Shown here one piece after another: positions 51,960 through 60,665 of a stretch of 64,000 bases of DNA. The stretch is from the NCBI RefSeq assembly GCF_008370045.1, contig NZ_VOBN01000011.1, positions 1-64,000 of the forward strand, read 5' to 3'. The notes beneath the pieces are model-generated. The model was not told the origin of the DNA. It did no database searches and worked only from the letters and a program-made list of their open reading frames with translations. The DNA is from Pseudomonas sp. ANT_J12. Lineage in GTDB: Bacteria > Pseudomonadota > Gammaproteobacteria > Pseudomonadales > Pseudomonadaceae. A program made the position numbers and the translations under genes. Positions within the stretch are counted from its first letter, which is position 1, and the number at the start of each line of letters is the position of its first letter.

Positions 51960-52775
51960 ATGCACGCCGATGATGATGGCCCGCTGCAAACCCAGGCCAC
52001 GGGCGAAACGGTCATGCGCTACCACCTGTGCTGGAAACACCGGGACCTGGACGGCGTCATGGCCCTTTATCACCCGGACATCCAGTACAGCGACTTTTTC
52101 CAGAACCGGGTGATGGGGCTGGATGAGTTGCGCGAGTACGTGCGTGACAGCATGCCGCGCAATCCTGGCGAAGCGCTGGAGCACTCGGACCGAATCCGAC
52201 TGGACGGCAATACGGCATTCATTCAATACCAGATGACGTTGCGCGGCACCGACGGATTGGTGTCGTTCCGCTCCAGCGAAGCAATCACCGTGCGTGACGG
52301 TTTGATCTGGCGCGTCAACGAATACGCCTCCCTGGTGCGCGAGCAGCCGGCCAACAAAGCCTCCACTAACTTGCGCCCGGCGGCCAGTCGGCTCGGTTTG
52401 TCACCGCGACAACTGAGCTTCATGGCCGAAGACCTGCAGCAGTACTTCCAGCGCCAGCAACCGTACCTGGACCCCGAACTCGACTTGCAGCGGGTGGCGA
52501 AGGAGTGCGGTTACAGCCGCAATCAGATTTCCTATCTGCTGAACCAGGTGCTGGGGCAGAGCTTTTATCGCTACGTCAACCAGGCGCGCTTGCAGCATTT
52601 GCTCGCCGCGCTGGATAAAGCGACGCCACCGCTGCGCGTCGATGAACTGGCCTTTGCTGCCGGTTTCAACTCGCTATCTGCTTTTTATAGCTGTTTTCGC
52701 CAGCACACCGGCCAGTCGCCGAAGGCCTACGTCAAACAAATTTCTTTGCGTGCACGCGCGCAAGACAGTCTCTGA
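51960..52775 (+). CDS. AraC-type regulator with SnoaL-like N-terminal domain
   Basis: This 271-aa protein joins a SnoaL-like sensing domain (about residues 10-125; ALYHPDIQYSDFF, GLDELREYV, RLDGNTAFIQYQM) to an AraC DNA-binding domain (about 170-265; LQRVAKECGYSRNQISYLLNQ and FAAGFNSLSAFYSCFRQHTG). SnoaL-type sensing in place of the usual cupin is uncommon for AraC regulators. The frame extends to a TTG at 51876, but the ATG at 51960 gives a sensible domain start; its ribosome-binding site is weak. The oxidoreductase gene starts 51 bases after its stop, so it probably controls the downstream amine genes. Confidence 0.8.
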   Translation: MHADDDGPLQTQATGETVMRYHLCWKHRDLDGVMALYHPDIQYSDFFQNRVMGLDELREYVRDSMPRNPGEALEHSDRIRLDGNTAFIQYQMTLRGTDGLVSFRSSEAITVRDGLIWRVNEYASLVREQPANKASTNLRPAASRLGLSPRQLSFMAEDLQQYFQRQQPYLDPELDLQRVAKECGYSRNQISYLLNQVLGQSFYRYVNQARLQHLLAALDKATPPLRVDELAFAAGFNSLSAFYSCFRQHTGQSPKAYVKQISLRARAQDSL

Positions 52776-52826
52776 GGTCGCGCACTAGGATCGACGCCAT
52801 TGATGTGTTGAGTGGCGGAGTGGTGT

Positions 52827-54233
52827 ATGTCGGCGTGGCGCGGTATCAGTTTATGGATGGATCAACTCGACGAGCCGTTACAGGCGCGCCCGGCCCTGGA
52901 ACAGGAGCTGGACGTCGACGTAGCCATCATCGGCGCGGGCTACACCGGGCTGTGGACCGCTTACTACCTCAAGCGCCTGGCCCCGGGGTTGGACATCGCC
53001 ATCATCGAGGCGCAAACCGCCGGGTTTGGCGCCTCCGGCCGCAATGGTGGCTGGTTGATGGGCAATCTGCTGGGCGAAGACCGTCTTCTCGCCGATCTGT
53101 CGGCTGAACAGCGTCGCGCCTCGTTCGATCTGTTGCACAGCATCCCCGATGAAGTAGAGATCGTCCTCGAACGCGAAGGCATCGACTGTGATTACCGCAA
53201 GGGTGGAGTGCTGTACTGCGCCGCGCGTTATCCCGAGCAGGAAGCCAGCCTGCGCAGCTACCTGGACAAACTCTATAGCCAGGGCCTGACCGAAAACGAT
53301 TACCGCTGGCTCAGCCCCGAGCAATTGGCGCAACAGATCAGGGTTGCCAAGCCGTATGGCGGTATCTATGCACCGCACGTCGCGACCATCAATCCGGCCA
53401 AATTGGTCCGGGGCCTGGCGCGCACGGTAGAGCGCATGGGCGTCAAGATCTACGAGAACAGCCCGGTTACCCATTGGCAGTCCGGCAGCGTGCGCACGGC
53501 GCAAGCCCAGGTTCGCAGTCGCTGGGTGGTGCCGGCGGTGGAAGGTTATTCGGTCACGCTGCCGCCCCTGGGGCGTTATCAGTTACCCGTACAAAGCCTG
53601 CTGGTCGCCACCGAGCCGCTGTCCGCCGCCACTTGGGACGAAATCGGCCTGAGCCAGGGCCAGGCGTTCAGCGAAGCCAGTCGCCAGGTCACTTACGGCC
53701 AGCGCACTGTCGACAATCGCCTGGTGTTCGGCGCTCGCGGTGGTTATCAGTTCGCCGGCAAATTGCGCCATGACTTCAATCTCACGACTGGCGAAGTCGA
53801 GCTGCGGCGCTATCTGTTTGGCGAGCTGTTCCCGCAGTTGAAGAACGTGCGCATCACCCACGCCTGGGGCGGCAACCTGGGCATGTCCCGCCACTTCAAG
53901 CCGCACATGCTCTGCGATCGGGCCAATGGCATTGCCTTGTCCGGTGGTTATGGCGGGGAGGGTGTCGGTGCCAGCAATCTGGGCGGGCGCACCCTGGCCG
54001 ATCTGATTCTGGAGCGCGACACCGAATTAGTCCGGCAGCCTTGGGTGATTCCACAAGGTGGCCTCAATGCGTTGAGAGCCTGGGAGCCGGAGCCCTGCCG
54101 CTGGCTCGGTTACAACGCGATCATCCGCAGCTTCGTCCACGAAGACCAGACCCTGGCCAACCCGGCCACTGCACCCTGGCGCCGCAAGTTGGCCAGCGGT
54201 GTGGCGGGGTTCATGGAAGGTTTCATGCACTAA
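52827..54233 (+). CDS. FAD-dependent oxidoreductase (DAO/PuuB-like)
   Basis: This 468-aa protein has an FAD-binding Rossmann motif, IIGAGYTGLWTAYYL (GxGxxG at G36, G38, G41), and the substrate-side segments GFGASGRNGGW and GGYGGEGVGASNLGGR typical of gamma-glutamylputrescine oxidase-like enzymes of the DAO family. It probably oxidises an amine or amino acid, releasing hydrogen peroxide. GGAG seven bases upstream fixes the ATG at 52827. It is followed by a cupin and a PotF-like binding protein, which supports a role in polyamine or related amine use. Confidence 0.86.
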   Translation: MSAWRGISLWMDQLDEPLQARPALEQELDVDVAIIGAGYTGLWTAYYLKRLAPGLDIAIIEAQTAGFGASGRNGGWLMGNLLGEDRLLADLSAEQRRASFDLLHSIPDEVEIVLEREGIDCDYRKGGVLYCAARYPEQEASLRSYLDKLYSQGLTENDYRWLSPEQLAQQIRVAKPYGGIYAPHVATINPAKLVRGLARTVERMGVKIYENSPVTHWQSGSVRTAQAQVRSRWVVPAVEGYSVTLPPLGRYQLPVQSLLVATEPLSAATWDEIGLSQGQAFSEASRQVTYGQRTVDNRLVFGARGGYQFAGKLRHDFNLTTGEVELRRYLFGELFPQLKNVRITHAWGGNLGMSRHFKPHMLCDRANGIALSGGYGGEGVGASNLGGRTLADLILERDTELVRQPWVIPQGGLNALRAWEPEPCRWLGYNAIIRSFVHEDQTLANPATAPWRRKLASGVAGFMEGFMH

Positions 54234-54251
54234 ATATTGATGGGTATTCCA

Positions 54252-54593
54252 ATGAGCATTACGCAGTTCAAAAACACCGCCACCCTGAAACTGGACGACT
54301 CCAATCCCGTCGCTGTGCCCTTGGGAACCCCAGTGGCCGTGGCCTCAACCACCAGCGTCGAACGCGACGACGGCGTCGAAACCGGCGTCTGGGAATGCAC
54401 GCCCGGGCGCTGGCGGCGGCAGATCGTGGCCCAGGAGTTTTGCCACTTCATCCAGGGCCGTTGCACCTTCACCCCCGACGGCGGTGAAACCCTGCACATA
54501 GAAGCTGGCGATGCACTGATGTTGCCGGCCAACAGCCTCGGGATCTGGGATATCCAGGAAACCGTGCGCAAGACCTACGTTCTGATTTTTTGA
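54252..54593 (+). CDS. Small cupin (DUF861-like) protein
   Basis: This 113-aa single-domain cupin has a beta-barrel pattern: GVWECTPGRWRRQ near residues 41-53, FCHFIQGRCTFTPDGGE near 60-76, and LHIEAGDALMLPANSLG. It resembles the DUF861 group (ureidoglycolate-type/EutQ-like cupins) often found beside amine oxidases. ATGs at 54240 and 54252 are both possible. It lies 18 bases after the FAD oxidoreductase in the same operon. The reaction, if any, is unknown. Confidence 0.8.
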   Translation: MSITQFKNTATLKLDDSNPVAVPLGTPVAVASTTSVERDDGVETGVWECTPGRWRRQIVAQEFCHFIQGRCTFTPDGGETLHIEAGDALMLPANSLGIWDIQETVRKTYVLIF

Positions 54594-54647
54594 TTTTGAT
54601 CTTTTGATTGCCTGCCAATAACAACAAACCCACACAGGAATCGACTC

Positions 54648-55733
54648 ATGATCCGAAAGACATTGACCCTGGCACCTCTCGCACTGGTCGCGACCCTCAG
54701 CCACGCGGCCGAGACCGTCAAGATTTACAACTGGTCGGACTACATCGCCCCGGACACCACCAAGAACTTCCAGAAAGAAACCGGCATCGGTTTCAGCTAC
54801 GACGTCTACGACAGCAACGAAACCCTCGACGGCAAGTTGATGACCGGCAAATCCGGTTACGACGTGGTGTTCCCCTCCAACCACTTCATGGCTCGGCAGA
54901 TTCAGGGCGGGGCCTTGAAGAAACTCGACAAGAGCCAGTTGCCGAACTGGAAAAACCTCAACCCCGTGTTGCTCAAAGCCTTGCAAACCAACGATCCGGG
55001 CAACGAACACGGCTTCCCGTATCTGTGGGGCAGCACCGGTATCGGCTACAACATCGCCAAGGTCAAGGCTGTGTTGGGTGACAACGCGCCCGTGGATTCC
55101 TGGGACTTGATCTTCAAGCCCGAGAATATGGCGAAACTGCAAAAATGCGGCGTGGCGATTCTCGACAACGGCCCGGAACTGCTGCCGGCCGCCCTGAACT
55201 ACCTGGGCCTGCCGCACCACAGCAAAAACCCGGAAGACTATAAAAAGGCCGAAGCGCTGCTGCTCAAAGTCCGGCCGTACGTGAGCTATTTCCACTCGTC
55301 CAAATACACCAGCGACCTGGCCAACGGCGACATCTGCGTGGCCGTCGGTTTCTCCGGCGACATCCTGCAAGCGGAAACCCGCGCGAAAGAAGCCAAGAAC
55401 GGCGTCGACATCGGCTACGCGATTCCCAAGGAAGGCGCCGCCATCTGGTTCGACATGGTCGCCATGCCCGCCGACGCCCCGGACGACAAAGCCGGCTACG
55501 CCTTCATGAACTACCTGCTGCGCCCGGACGTCATGGCCGGCATCAGCAACTACGTACACTACGCCAATGGCAACGAACAGGCCGACAGCCTGATTGACCC
55601 GGCGATCAAGAACGACACCAAGGTATATCCGAGCCCGGAAATGATGGGGAAATTGTTTGCGCTTGAGGCGATGCCGCTGAACATCGACCGGATTCGCACG
55701 CGGGTGTGGAACAAGATTCGGACGGGGAGTTGA
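54648..55733 (+). CDS. PotF/SpuD-like polyamine ABC transporter binding protein
   Basis: This 361-aa periplasmic protein has a signal peptide ending SHAA (cleavage near residue 20), then ETVKIYNWSDYIAPDT, the unmistakable start of PotF/SpuD/SpuE-type binding proteins. NHFMARQIQGG and the aromatic residues in PYLWGSTGIGYN (about 123-134) and KVRPYVSYFHSSKY (about 206-219) line the polyamine pocket in the family. CAGGAA precedes the ATG. No permease or ATPase gene follows, so it must share the membrane parts of another polyamine transporter. Operon context with an amine oxidase supports putrescine or a related amine as ligand. Confidence 0.88.
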   Translation: MIRKTLTLAPLALVATLSHAAETVKIYNWSDYIAPDTTKNFQKETGIGFSYDVYDSNETLDGKLMTGKSGYDVVFPSNHFMARQIQGGALKKLDKSQLPNWKNLNPVLLKALQTNDPGNEHGFPYLWGSTGIGYNIAKVKAVLGDNAPVDSWDLIFKPENMAKLQKCGVAILDNGPELLPAALNYLGLPHHSKNPEDYKKAEALLLKVRPYVSYFHSSKYTSDLANGDICVAVGFSGDILQAETRAKEAKNGVDIGYAIPKEGAAIWFDMVAMPADAPDDKAGYAFMNYLLRPDVMAGISNYVHYANGNEQADSLIDPAIKNDTKVYPSPEMMGKLFALEAMPLNIDRIRTRVWNKIRTGS

Positions 55734-55772
55734 GTCAGTCGACATCGTCTGAAATAGCAAAATGATCTTGAG

Positions 55773-55792
55773 ACCTGTCAAACCTGACAGGT
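55773..55792 (+). terminator. Hairpin after the PotF-like gene
   Basis: ACCTGTCA and TGACAGGT form a perfect 8-base stem with a 4-base loop, then a U-rich tract (ATTTTTATTTG) begins about seven bases later. It likely ends the amine operon; the offset T-tract lowers confidence. Confidence 0.6.
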
Positions 55793-55866
55793 TTCAACAT
55801 TTTTATTTGTCGATCAAATCATGACGGCAGGCGCCTCGCATCGAGGCGACACAAGGAGGGTTCGTC

Positions 55867-56280
55867 ATGAGCAGCAATGTCACCGGCACGATGAAAGGCA
55901 CCATTTCCGAAAAAAAAACGGGGTTGAAGAGGGCCTTTACTTCAACCGATGTGTTTAGAAATAACTCTGACCACCGCTTGAACGTCACTGGATACGCGGG
56001 CGGGTTCGCCGGCGAAGGCATCGCGTTTAGATTAGCCGATGAAAATGCTCCGAGCGGTACATACCACGTAGGTAGCAGTTCTGTGGTGAGTCTTTTCTAT
56101 TTTGTGAACCCGTCTGGGGAGGTGTTCGAAGCTGTCACCGGTGGCACCCTCCATCTTCAAAATCACCAGCCAGAGGAGCGAATCAATGGGCAATTGAATT
56201 TTAGTTACCATACTCGGGCAGCTGAGCGAGTGGATGTTGAGGTCGTGTTTGCTATCGAAGGCATCGATCGAGTGCCTTAG
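55867..56280 (+). CDS. Beta-rich hypothetical protein
   Basis: This 137-aa protein has no signal peptide or membrane helix. Alternating residues suggest beta strands throughout (GEGIAFRLADE, VSLFYFVNPSG, GGTLHLQNHQ, VDVEVVFAIEGI). I do not recognise the family. AAGGAGG seven bases before the ATG is the strongest ribosome-binding site of the region. The gene stands alone between the amine operon and the protease cluster. Confidence 0.65.
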   Translation: MSSNVTGTMKGTISEKKTGLKRAFTSTDVFRNNSDHRLNVTGYAGGFAGEGIAFRLADENAPSGTYHVGSSSVVSLFYFVNPSGEVFEAVTGGTLHLQNHQPEERINGQLNFSYHTRAAERVDVEVVFAIEGIDRVP

Positions 56281-56698
56281 CGTGTGAGGATGAGAAGGGC
56301 GGATCTATTGGAACAAGAATCCGCCCATACTCATTCATGAAGGCGACTCACTAGGAGATTGATTTAGTTGATGGCAATGCACTGGCACTCATATTAATAA
56401 GTCCAGCAAAGTGAGACGTCTTCGACAAAAAACAACTTAGCCATATTTAATATTTAAATTTGAAGTTGTCAGACAATCCATTCAAGCCCCATCACTCCAA
56501 ACTATATTCCCTCCCCGCACCCCATGTTTCCGGGCATATTCCCAAACAGCCAAGTTCGACCCCAAAAAAGTGCTAGACGTTTGATTTCCAATTGTGTCAG
56601 GTTTCTTACGCCTTCATTGGGCGAGTGATTGGACGATCTCGCCAGAGATTGTCCCGTCGGACAAAAACTGTTCCATTGCTTAACAAGGAAGTGTGTTT
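56281..56698 (+). promoter_or_regulatory. aprA promoter and leader with three spaced GGA motifs
   Basis: This AT-rich gap has no convincing ORF. GGA motifs begin at 56631, 56659 and 56687, exactly 28 bases apart. The first lies in the loop of a 6-base hairpin (GGCGAG/CTCGCC, 56620-56643). The second is part of TTGTCC/GGACAA. The third, ACAAGGAAGT (56683-56692), is a perfect match to the RsmA/RsmE consensus WCANGGANGW and overlaps the aprA ribosome-binding site. Confidence 0.65.
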
Positions 56699-58153
56699 AT
56701 GTCGAAAGTAAAAGCCAAAGCCATTGATTCCGCCGAACTGGTCTTCCAGCCATTGCAAGCACTGGCCGCGCCGAGTTCTGCGTTCAACCAGATCAATAGC
56801 TTCAGCCATCAGTACGACCGTGGCGGCTACCTCACGGTCAATGGCAAACCCTCCTTCTCGGTAGATCAAGCCGCGACTCAACTGCTGCGCGATGGTGCTT
56901 CCTGGCACGATCTCAACGGCAGCGGCAAGATCGAACTGACTTACACCTTTCTGACGTCCCAGACCTCGAATTTCAGCGGCCTGGGCGTTACCGGTTTCAG
57001 TCAGTTCAGCGCCCTGCAAAAAGCCCAGGCCGTGCTCGCCATGCAATCCTGGGCTGACGTCGCCAATGTAACGTTTGCCGAAGCGTCCAAGGGTGGCGAT
57101 GGCCACATGACCTTCGGTAACTACAGCGGCGGCCAGGACGGCGCAGCGGCATTTGCTTTCCTGCCGGGCACCGAGCCAGGTTATGACGGTCAGTCCTGGT
57201 ACCTGACCGGCAGTGGTTACAACGTCAACAAAACCCCGGGCTTGAGCAATTACGGGCGTCAGACCCTGACCCACGAAATTGGTCACACCTTGGGCCTGTC
57301 TCACCCTGGCGACTATAACGCCGGCGAAGGCAACCCGACTTATAACGACGCGTCCTACGGCCAGGACACCCGTGGCTACAGCCTCATGAGCTACTGGAGC
57401 GAAAGCAATACCAGCCAGAACTTCAGCAAGGGCGGTGTCGAAGCGTATTCGTCCGGCCCGCTGATGGACGATATCGCGGCGATTCAGAAACTCTACGGCG
57501 CCAACCTGGAGACCCGTACCGGTGACACCACCTACGGTTTCAACTCCAATGCCGGCCGTGACTTCCTGAGCGCTTCGTCGTCCGCCGACAAACTCGTGTT
57601 CTCGGTCTGGGATGCGGGCGGCAAGGACACCCTGGACTTCTCCGGTTTTACCCAGAACCAGAAGATCAACCTCAATGACGCCTCGTTCTCCGACGTTGGC
57701 GGCCTGGTAGGTAACGTGTCCATCGCCAAGGGCGCGATCATCGAGAACGCCATCGGCGGTTCGGGCAACGATCTGCTGATTGGTAACAGCATCGCCAACG
57801 AACTGAAGGGCGGTGCCGGCAACGATCTGATCTACGGCGCGGGCGGTGCGGACAAACTGTGGGGTGGTTCGGGTTCGGACACCTTCGTGTTTGCCGCCAG
57901 CACTGATTCCAAGCCAGGTGCAGCCGACCAGATCCTCGACTTTGTCAGCGGTCTGGACAAGATCGACCTGACCGGCATCACCAAAGGCGCAGGCCTGCAC
58001 TTCGTGAATTCGTTCACCGGTGCAGCAGGCGACGCGGTGTTGACCTCTTCGGGCGGTAACAGCCTGTTGTCGGTGGACTTCTCCGGGCACGGCGTGGCTG
58101 ATTTCCTCGTCAGCACCGTTGGCCAGGCAGCTACCACGGACATCGTGGCCTGA
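56699..58153 (+). CDS. aprA: Serralysin-family alkaline metalloprotease AprA (AprX)
   Basis: This 484-aa secreted zinc protease degrades extracellular proteins. The catalytic site is HEIGHTLGLSH (H192, E193, H196, H202), with the Met-turn at SLMSYW. Calcium-binding GGxGxD repeats (GGAGNDLIYG, GGADKLWGGSGSD) fill about residues 358-395. The C-terminus ends in DIVA, the type I secretion signal of serralysins, and there is no Sec signal. It is the first gene of an operon with its inhibitor and secretion system. The ATG at 56699 has AAGGA about ten bases ahead; the GTG at 56693 is less likely. Gac/Rsm control is predicted from the leader. Confidence 0.95.
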   Translation: MSKVKAKAIDSAELVFQPLQALAAPSSAFNQINSFSHQYDRGGYLTVNGKPSFSVDQAATQLLRDGASWHDLNGSGKIELTYTFLTSQTSNFSGLGVTGFSQFSALQKAQAVLAMQSWADVANVTFAEASKGGDGHMTFGNYSGGQDGAAAFAFLPGTEPGYDGQSWYLTGSGYNVNKTPGLSNYGRQTLTHEIGHTLGLSHPGDYNAGEGNPTYNDASYGQDTRGYSLMSYWSESNTSQNFSKGGVEAYSSGPLMDDIAAIQKLYGANLETRTGDTTYGFNSNAGRDFLSASSSADKLVFSVWDAGGKDTLDFSGFTQNQKINLNDASFSDVGGLVGNVSIAKGAIIENAIGGSGNDLLIGNSIANELKGGAGNDLIYGAGGADKLWGGSGSDTFVFAASTDSKPGAADQILDFVSGLDKIDLTGITKGAGLHFVNSFTGAAGDAVLTSSGGNSLLSVDFSGHGVADFLVSTVGQAATTDIVA

Positions 58154-58166
58154 TTCAAGGCAAAAA

Positions 58167-58195
58167 GGAGCGCGGCGCCTGGTGCGCCGTGCTCC
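58167..58195 (+). terminator. Hairpin between aprA and aprI
   Basis: GGAGCGCGGCGC pairs with GCGCCGTGCTCC (one G-T wobble) around a short loop. No long T-run follows. It may reduce transcription of the downstream secretion genes relative to the protease. Confidence 0.55.
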
Positions 58196-58250
58196 GTCCT
58201 TGCATCGATGCCCGTAGTGGGTAAGGCTACAGGCCGGAGTAAAAAGTCCT

Positions 58251-58673
58251 ATGACCCATAACGTCTTTACCTACAGAGCAAGCGCGTGGCTATTGGCGAC
58301 GCTGATGATGTTTTTTGGAGAAGTAGCCATGGCAAGTAGCCTGAAATTAGCTGACCCTTCGGAGCTGGCAGGTCGTTGGCAAGCCACCCTGAACGCCCCG
58401 CAAGACACCGCCGAGTCCCGCGCCCTGCAGGACAAGCCATCGAATGTTTGCGTCATCGAGTTGCAACCGAAACAGACCCTGGGCGAGGGCGCCGAATGCC
58501 TCGGTGCGTGGCTGGAGGAACAGCCGATTGGCTGGTTTCCGGATCCCGACGGTATTTCGATTACCGGCAAGGAAGGCTCAAGAATTGTGTTTTTCAGCCG
58601 ACAGCGTGAAGGGTTTTACCAAAGCACTTTGAAGTCGGGCCTGAGCATCACGCTTGAACGTGTCGCTCGTTAA
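58251..58673 (+). CDS. aprI: Alkaline protease inhibitor AprI (Inh)
   Basis: This 140-aa protein of the Inh family inhibits AprA inside the periplasm, protecting the cell. A signal peptide ends near AMA-SS (residue 28). The mature part begins SLKLADPSELAGRW, where the first residues insert into the protease active site in the family. A single pair of cysteines (in NVCVIEL and AECLGAW) forms the family disulfide. It lies between aprA and aprD, as in other pseudomonads. Confidence 0.9.
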   Translation: MTHNVFTYRASAWLLATLMMFFGEVAMASSLKLADPSELAGRWQATLNAPQDTAESRALQDKPSNVCVIELQPKQTLGEGAECLGAWLEEQPIGWFPDPDGISITGKEGSRIVFFSRQREGFYQSTLKSGLSITLERVAR

Positions 58674-58883
58674 GCAACAAAGCCCACTGATGATGTGTGC
58701 TGGATATAAAGCCCTGTAACGCCGTTATAAGTAGCCCATCGATAACGTGAACTCTGGCTGAATCGAAAAGAGTTGTTATTAATGTGTAAACACATAGCGG
58801 GCAAAGAACGTCTCGACCCGTGTGCGGACAGTTAATGAAATCTCGCCAATGAATGGCGAGGCCTATCATCTCAGGAATATTCA

Positions 58884-60665
58884 ATGAAGATGGCGAACGC
58901 CCCAGCCACCGCACCGTTATTCAAGGCACTGGGCGACTATAAGAGCATCTTGATCAGCGTCGGATGTTTCACCGCACTCATCAACGTGCTGATGCTGGTC
59001 CCATCGATTTATATGCTCCAGGTGTATGACCGGGTGCTGTCTTCGCAAAACGAAACCACCCTGGCGATGCTGTCATTGATGGTGGTCGGTTTCTTTGCCT
59101 TCATCGGCATGCTGGAAGTCATCCGCAGCTTTATCGTCATCCGCATCGGCAGCCAACTGGAGCGGCGCTTCAACCTGCGGGTCTACCAAGCCGCGTTCGA
59201 GCGCAACCTGTTCAAGGGCGAGGGCAACGCCGGGCAGTCCCTCGGTGACCTGACCCACATTCGCCAGTTCGTCACCGGTCCGGCCTTGTTCGCCTTCTTC
59301 GACGCGCCGTGGTTCCCGGTCTACCTGTTTGTGATTTTCCTGTTCAACGTCTGGCTGGGCGTGCTGGCCACGGCCGGCGCCGTACTGTTGATCGGGCTGG
59401 CTTGCCTCAACGAGGCGATGACCAAAAAGCCCTTGGGTGAAGCCGCAGGGTTTTCCCAGAAGTCCAGCCAGTTGGCCACCAGCCATTTGCACAACGCCGA
59501 AACCATCCAGGCCATGGGCATGCTCGGGGTCTTGCGCAAGCGTTGGTTCCAGGTGCATTCGCGTTTTCTGGGCCTGCAGAACCAGGCCAGTGACACCGGC
59601 GCCGTCATCAGTTCCCTGAGCAAAACCCTGCGCCTGTGCCTGCAATCGCTGGTGTTGGGCCTCGGTGCGTTGCTGGTGATCAAGGGCGACATGACCGCCG
59701 GGATGATGATTGCCGGTTCGATCCTGATGGGCCGGGTCCTGAGCCCGATCGATCAACTGATTGCCGTGTGGAAACAGTGGAGCGGCGCCAAGCTCGCCTA
59801 TCGTCGGCTCGATGCCTTGCTGCAAGCCTTTCCGCCCAGCGATGAAGCCATGGCACTGCCGGCACCGAAAGGCCAGATCAGCTTCGAACAAGTCAGCGCC
59901 GGCCCACCGGGCCAGCGTGCGGCGACCTTGCACTTGGTCAACTTCAGCCTGGGTGCTGGCGAAGTGTTGGGCGTACTTGGCGCTTCCGGGTCTGGCAAAT
60001 CGACCCTGGCCCGAGTGCTGGTCGGTGTCTGGCCGACCCTCGGCGGCACGGTACGCCTCGACGGCGCGGACATCCATCGCTGGAACCGCGACGACCTCGG
60101 CCCGTACATCGGTTATCTGCCCCAGGACATCGAACTGTTCAGCGGCAGCATTGCGGAAAACATCGCGCGGTTCCGGGAAGCCGATCCGCAGAAAGTCGTC
60201 GAGGCCGCCAAACACGCCGGTGTCCACGAGCTGATCCTGCGCATGCCCCAAGGCTACGACACCGTGCTCGGTGAAGACGGCAGCGGGTTGTCCGGCGGCC
60301 AGAAGCAGCGCGTGGCCCTGGCCCGTGCCTTGTATGGCAACCCGAGCCTGGTGGTGCTGGACGAACCCAACTCCAACCTCGACACCGTCGGCGAAGCAGC
60401 ACTGGCCGGCGCCATTGCGCACATGAAAGCCAACGGCACCAGCGTGATTCTGGTGACCCATCGTTCCTCCGCGCTGGCCCAGGCCGACAAGTTGCTGGTG
60501 CTCAACGACGGTCGCTTGCAGGCGTTCGGCCCGAGTCAGGAAGTACTCAAGGCATTGTCCGGCAACCAGCCGACCGCCAATCAGGAGCACAAGGCACCCC
60601 AGGCGCCGGGCGGGCTCAGCATGAGCCGGCAGTATCAGCCCACGACAAGGAATTCGGGTGTATGA
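58884..60665 (+). CDS. aprD: Type I secretion ABC transporter AprD
   Basis: This 593-aa inner-membrane ABC exporter powers secretion of AprA. An N-terminal six-helix membrane domain (about residues 20-310) is followed by an ATPase domain with Walker A GASGSGKST (366-374), the signature LSGGQKQRVALARAL and Walker B LVVLDEPNSNLD. It lacks the C39 peptidase domain. AGGAAT precedes the ATG, and a small CTCGCCA/TGGCGAG hairpin lies just upstream at 58842-58860. Its stop overlaps the aprE start (ATGA). Confidence 0.93.
   Translation: MKMANAPATAPLFKALGDYKSILISVGCFTALINVLMLVPSIYMLQVYDRVLSSQNETTLAMLSLMVVGFFAFIGMLEVIRSFIVIRIGSQLERRFNLRVYQAAFERNLFKGEGNAGQSLGDLTHIRQFVTGPALFAFFDAPWFPVYLFVIFLFNVWLGVLATAGAVLLIGLACLNEAMTKKPLGEAAGFSQKSSQLATSHLHNAETIQAMGMLGVLRKRWFQVHSRFLGLQNQASDTGAVISSLSKTLRLCLQSLVLGLGALLVIKGDMTAGMMIAGSILMGRVLSPIDQLIAVWKQWSGAKLAYRRLDALLQAFPPSDEAMALPAPKGQISFEQVSAGPPGQRAATLHLVNFSLGAGEVLGVLGASGSGKSTLARVLVGVWPTLGGTVRLDGADIHRWNRDDLGPYIGYLPQDIELFSGSIAENIARFREADPQKVVEAAKHAGVHELILRMPQGYDTVLGEDGSGLSGGQKQRVALARALYGNPSLVVLDEPNSNLDTVGEAALAGAIAHMKANGTSVILVTHRSSALAQADKLLVLNDGRLQAFGPSQEVLKALSGNQPTANQEHKAPQAPGGLSMSRQYQPTTRNSGV

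Noticed and set aside
51799..52113. Extra 104-aa frame overlapping the SnoaL-AraC gene
   Set aside because: It conflicts with the AraC domain frame, has no ribosome-binding site and no family resemblance.
56606..58090. 494-aa minus-strand frame opposite aprA
   Set aside because: Shadow of the serralysin gene, whose catalytic and repeat motifs are unequivocal.
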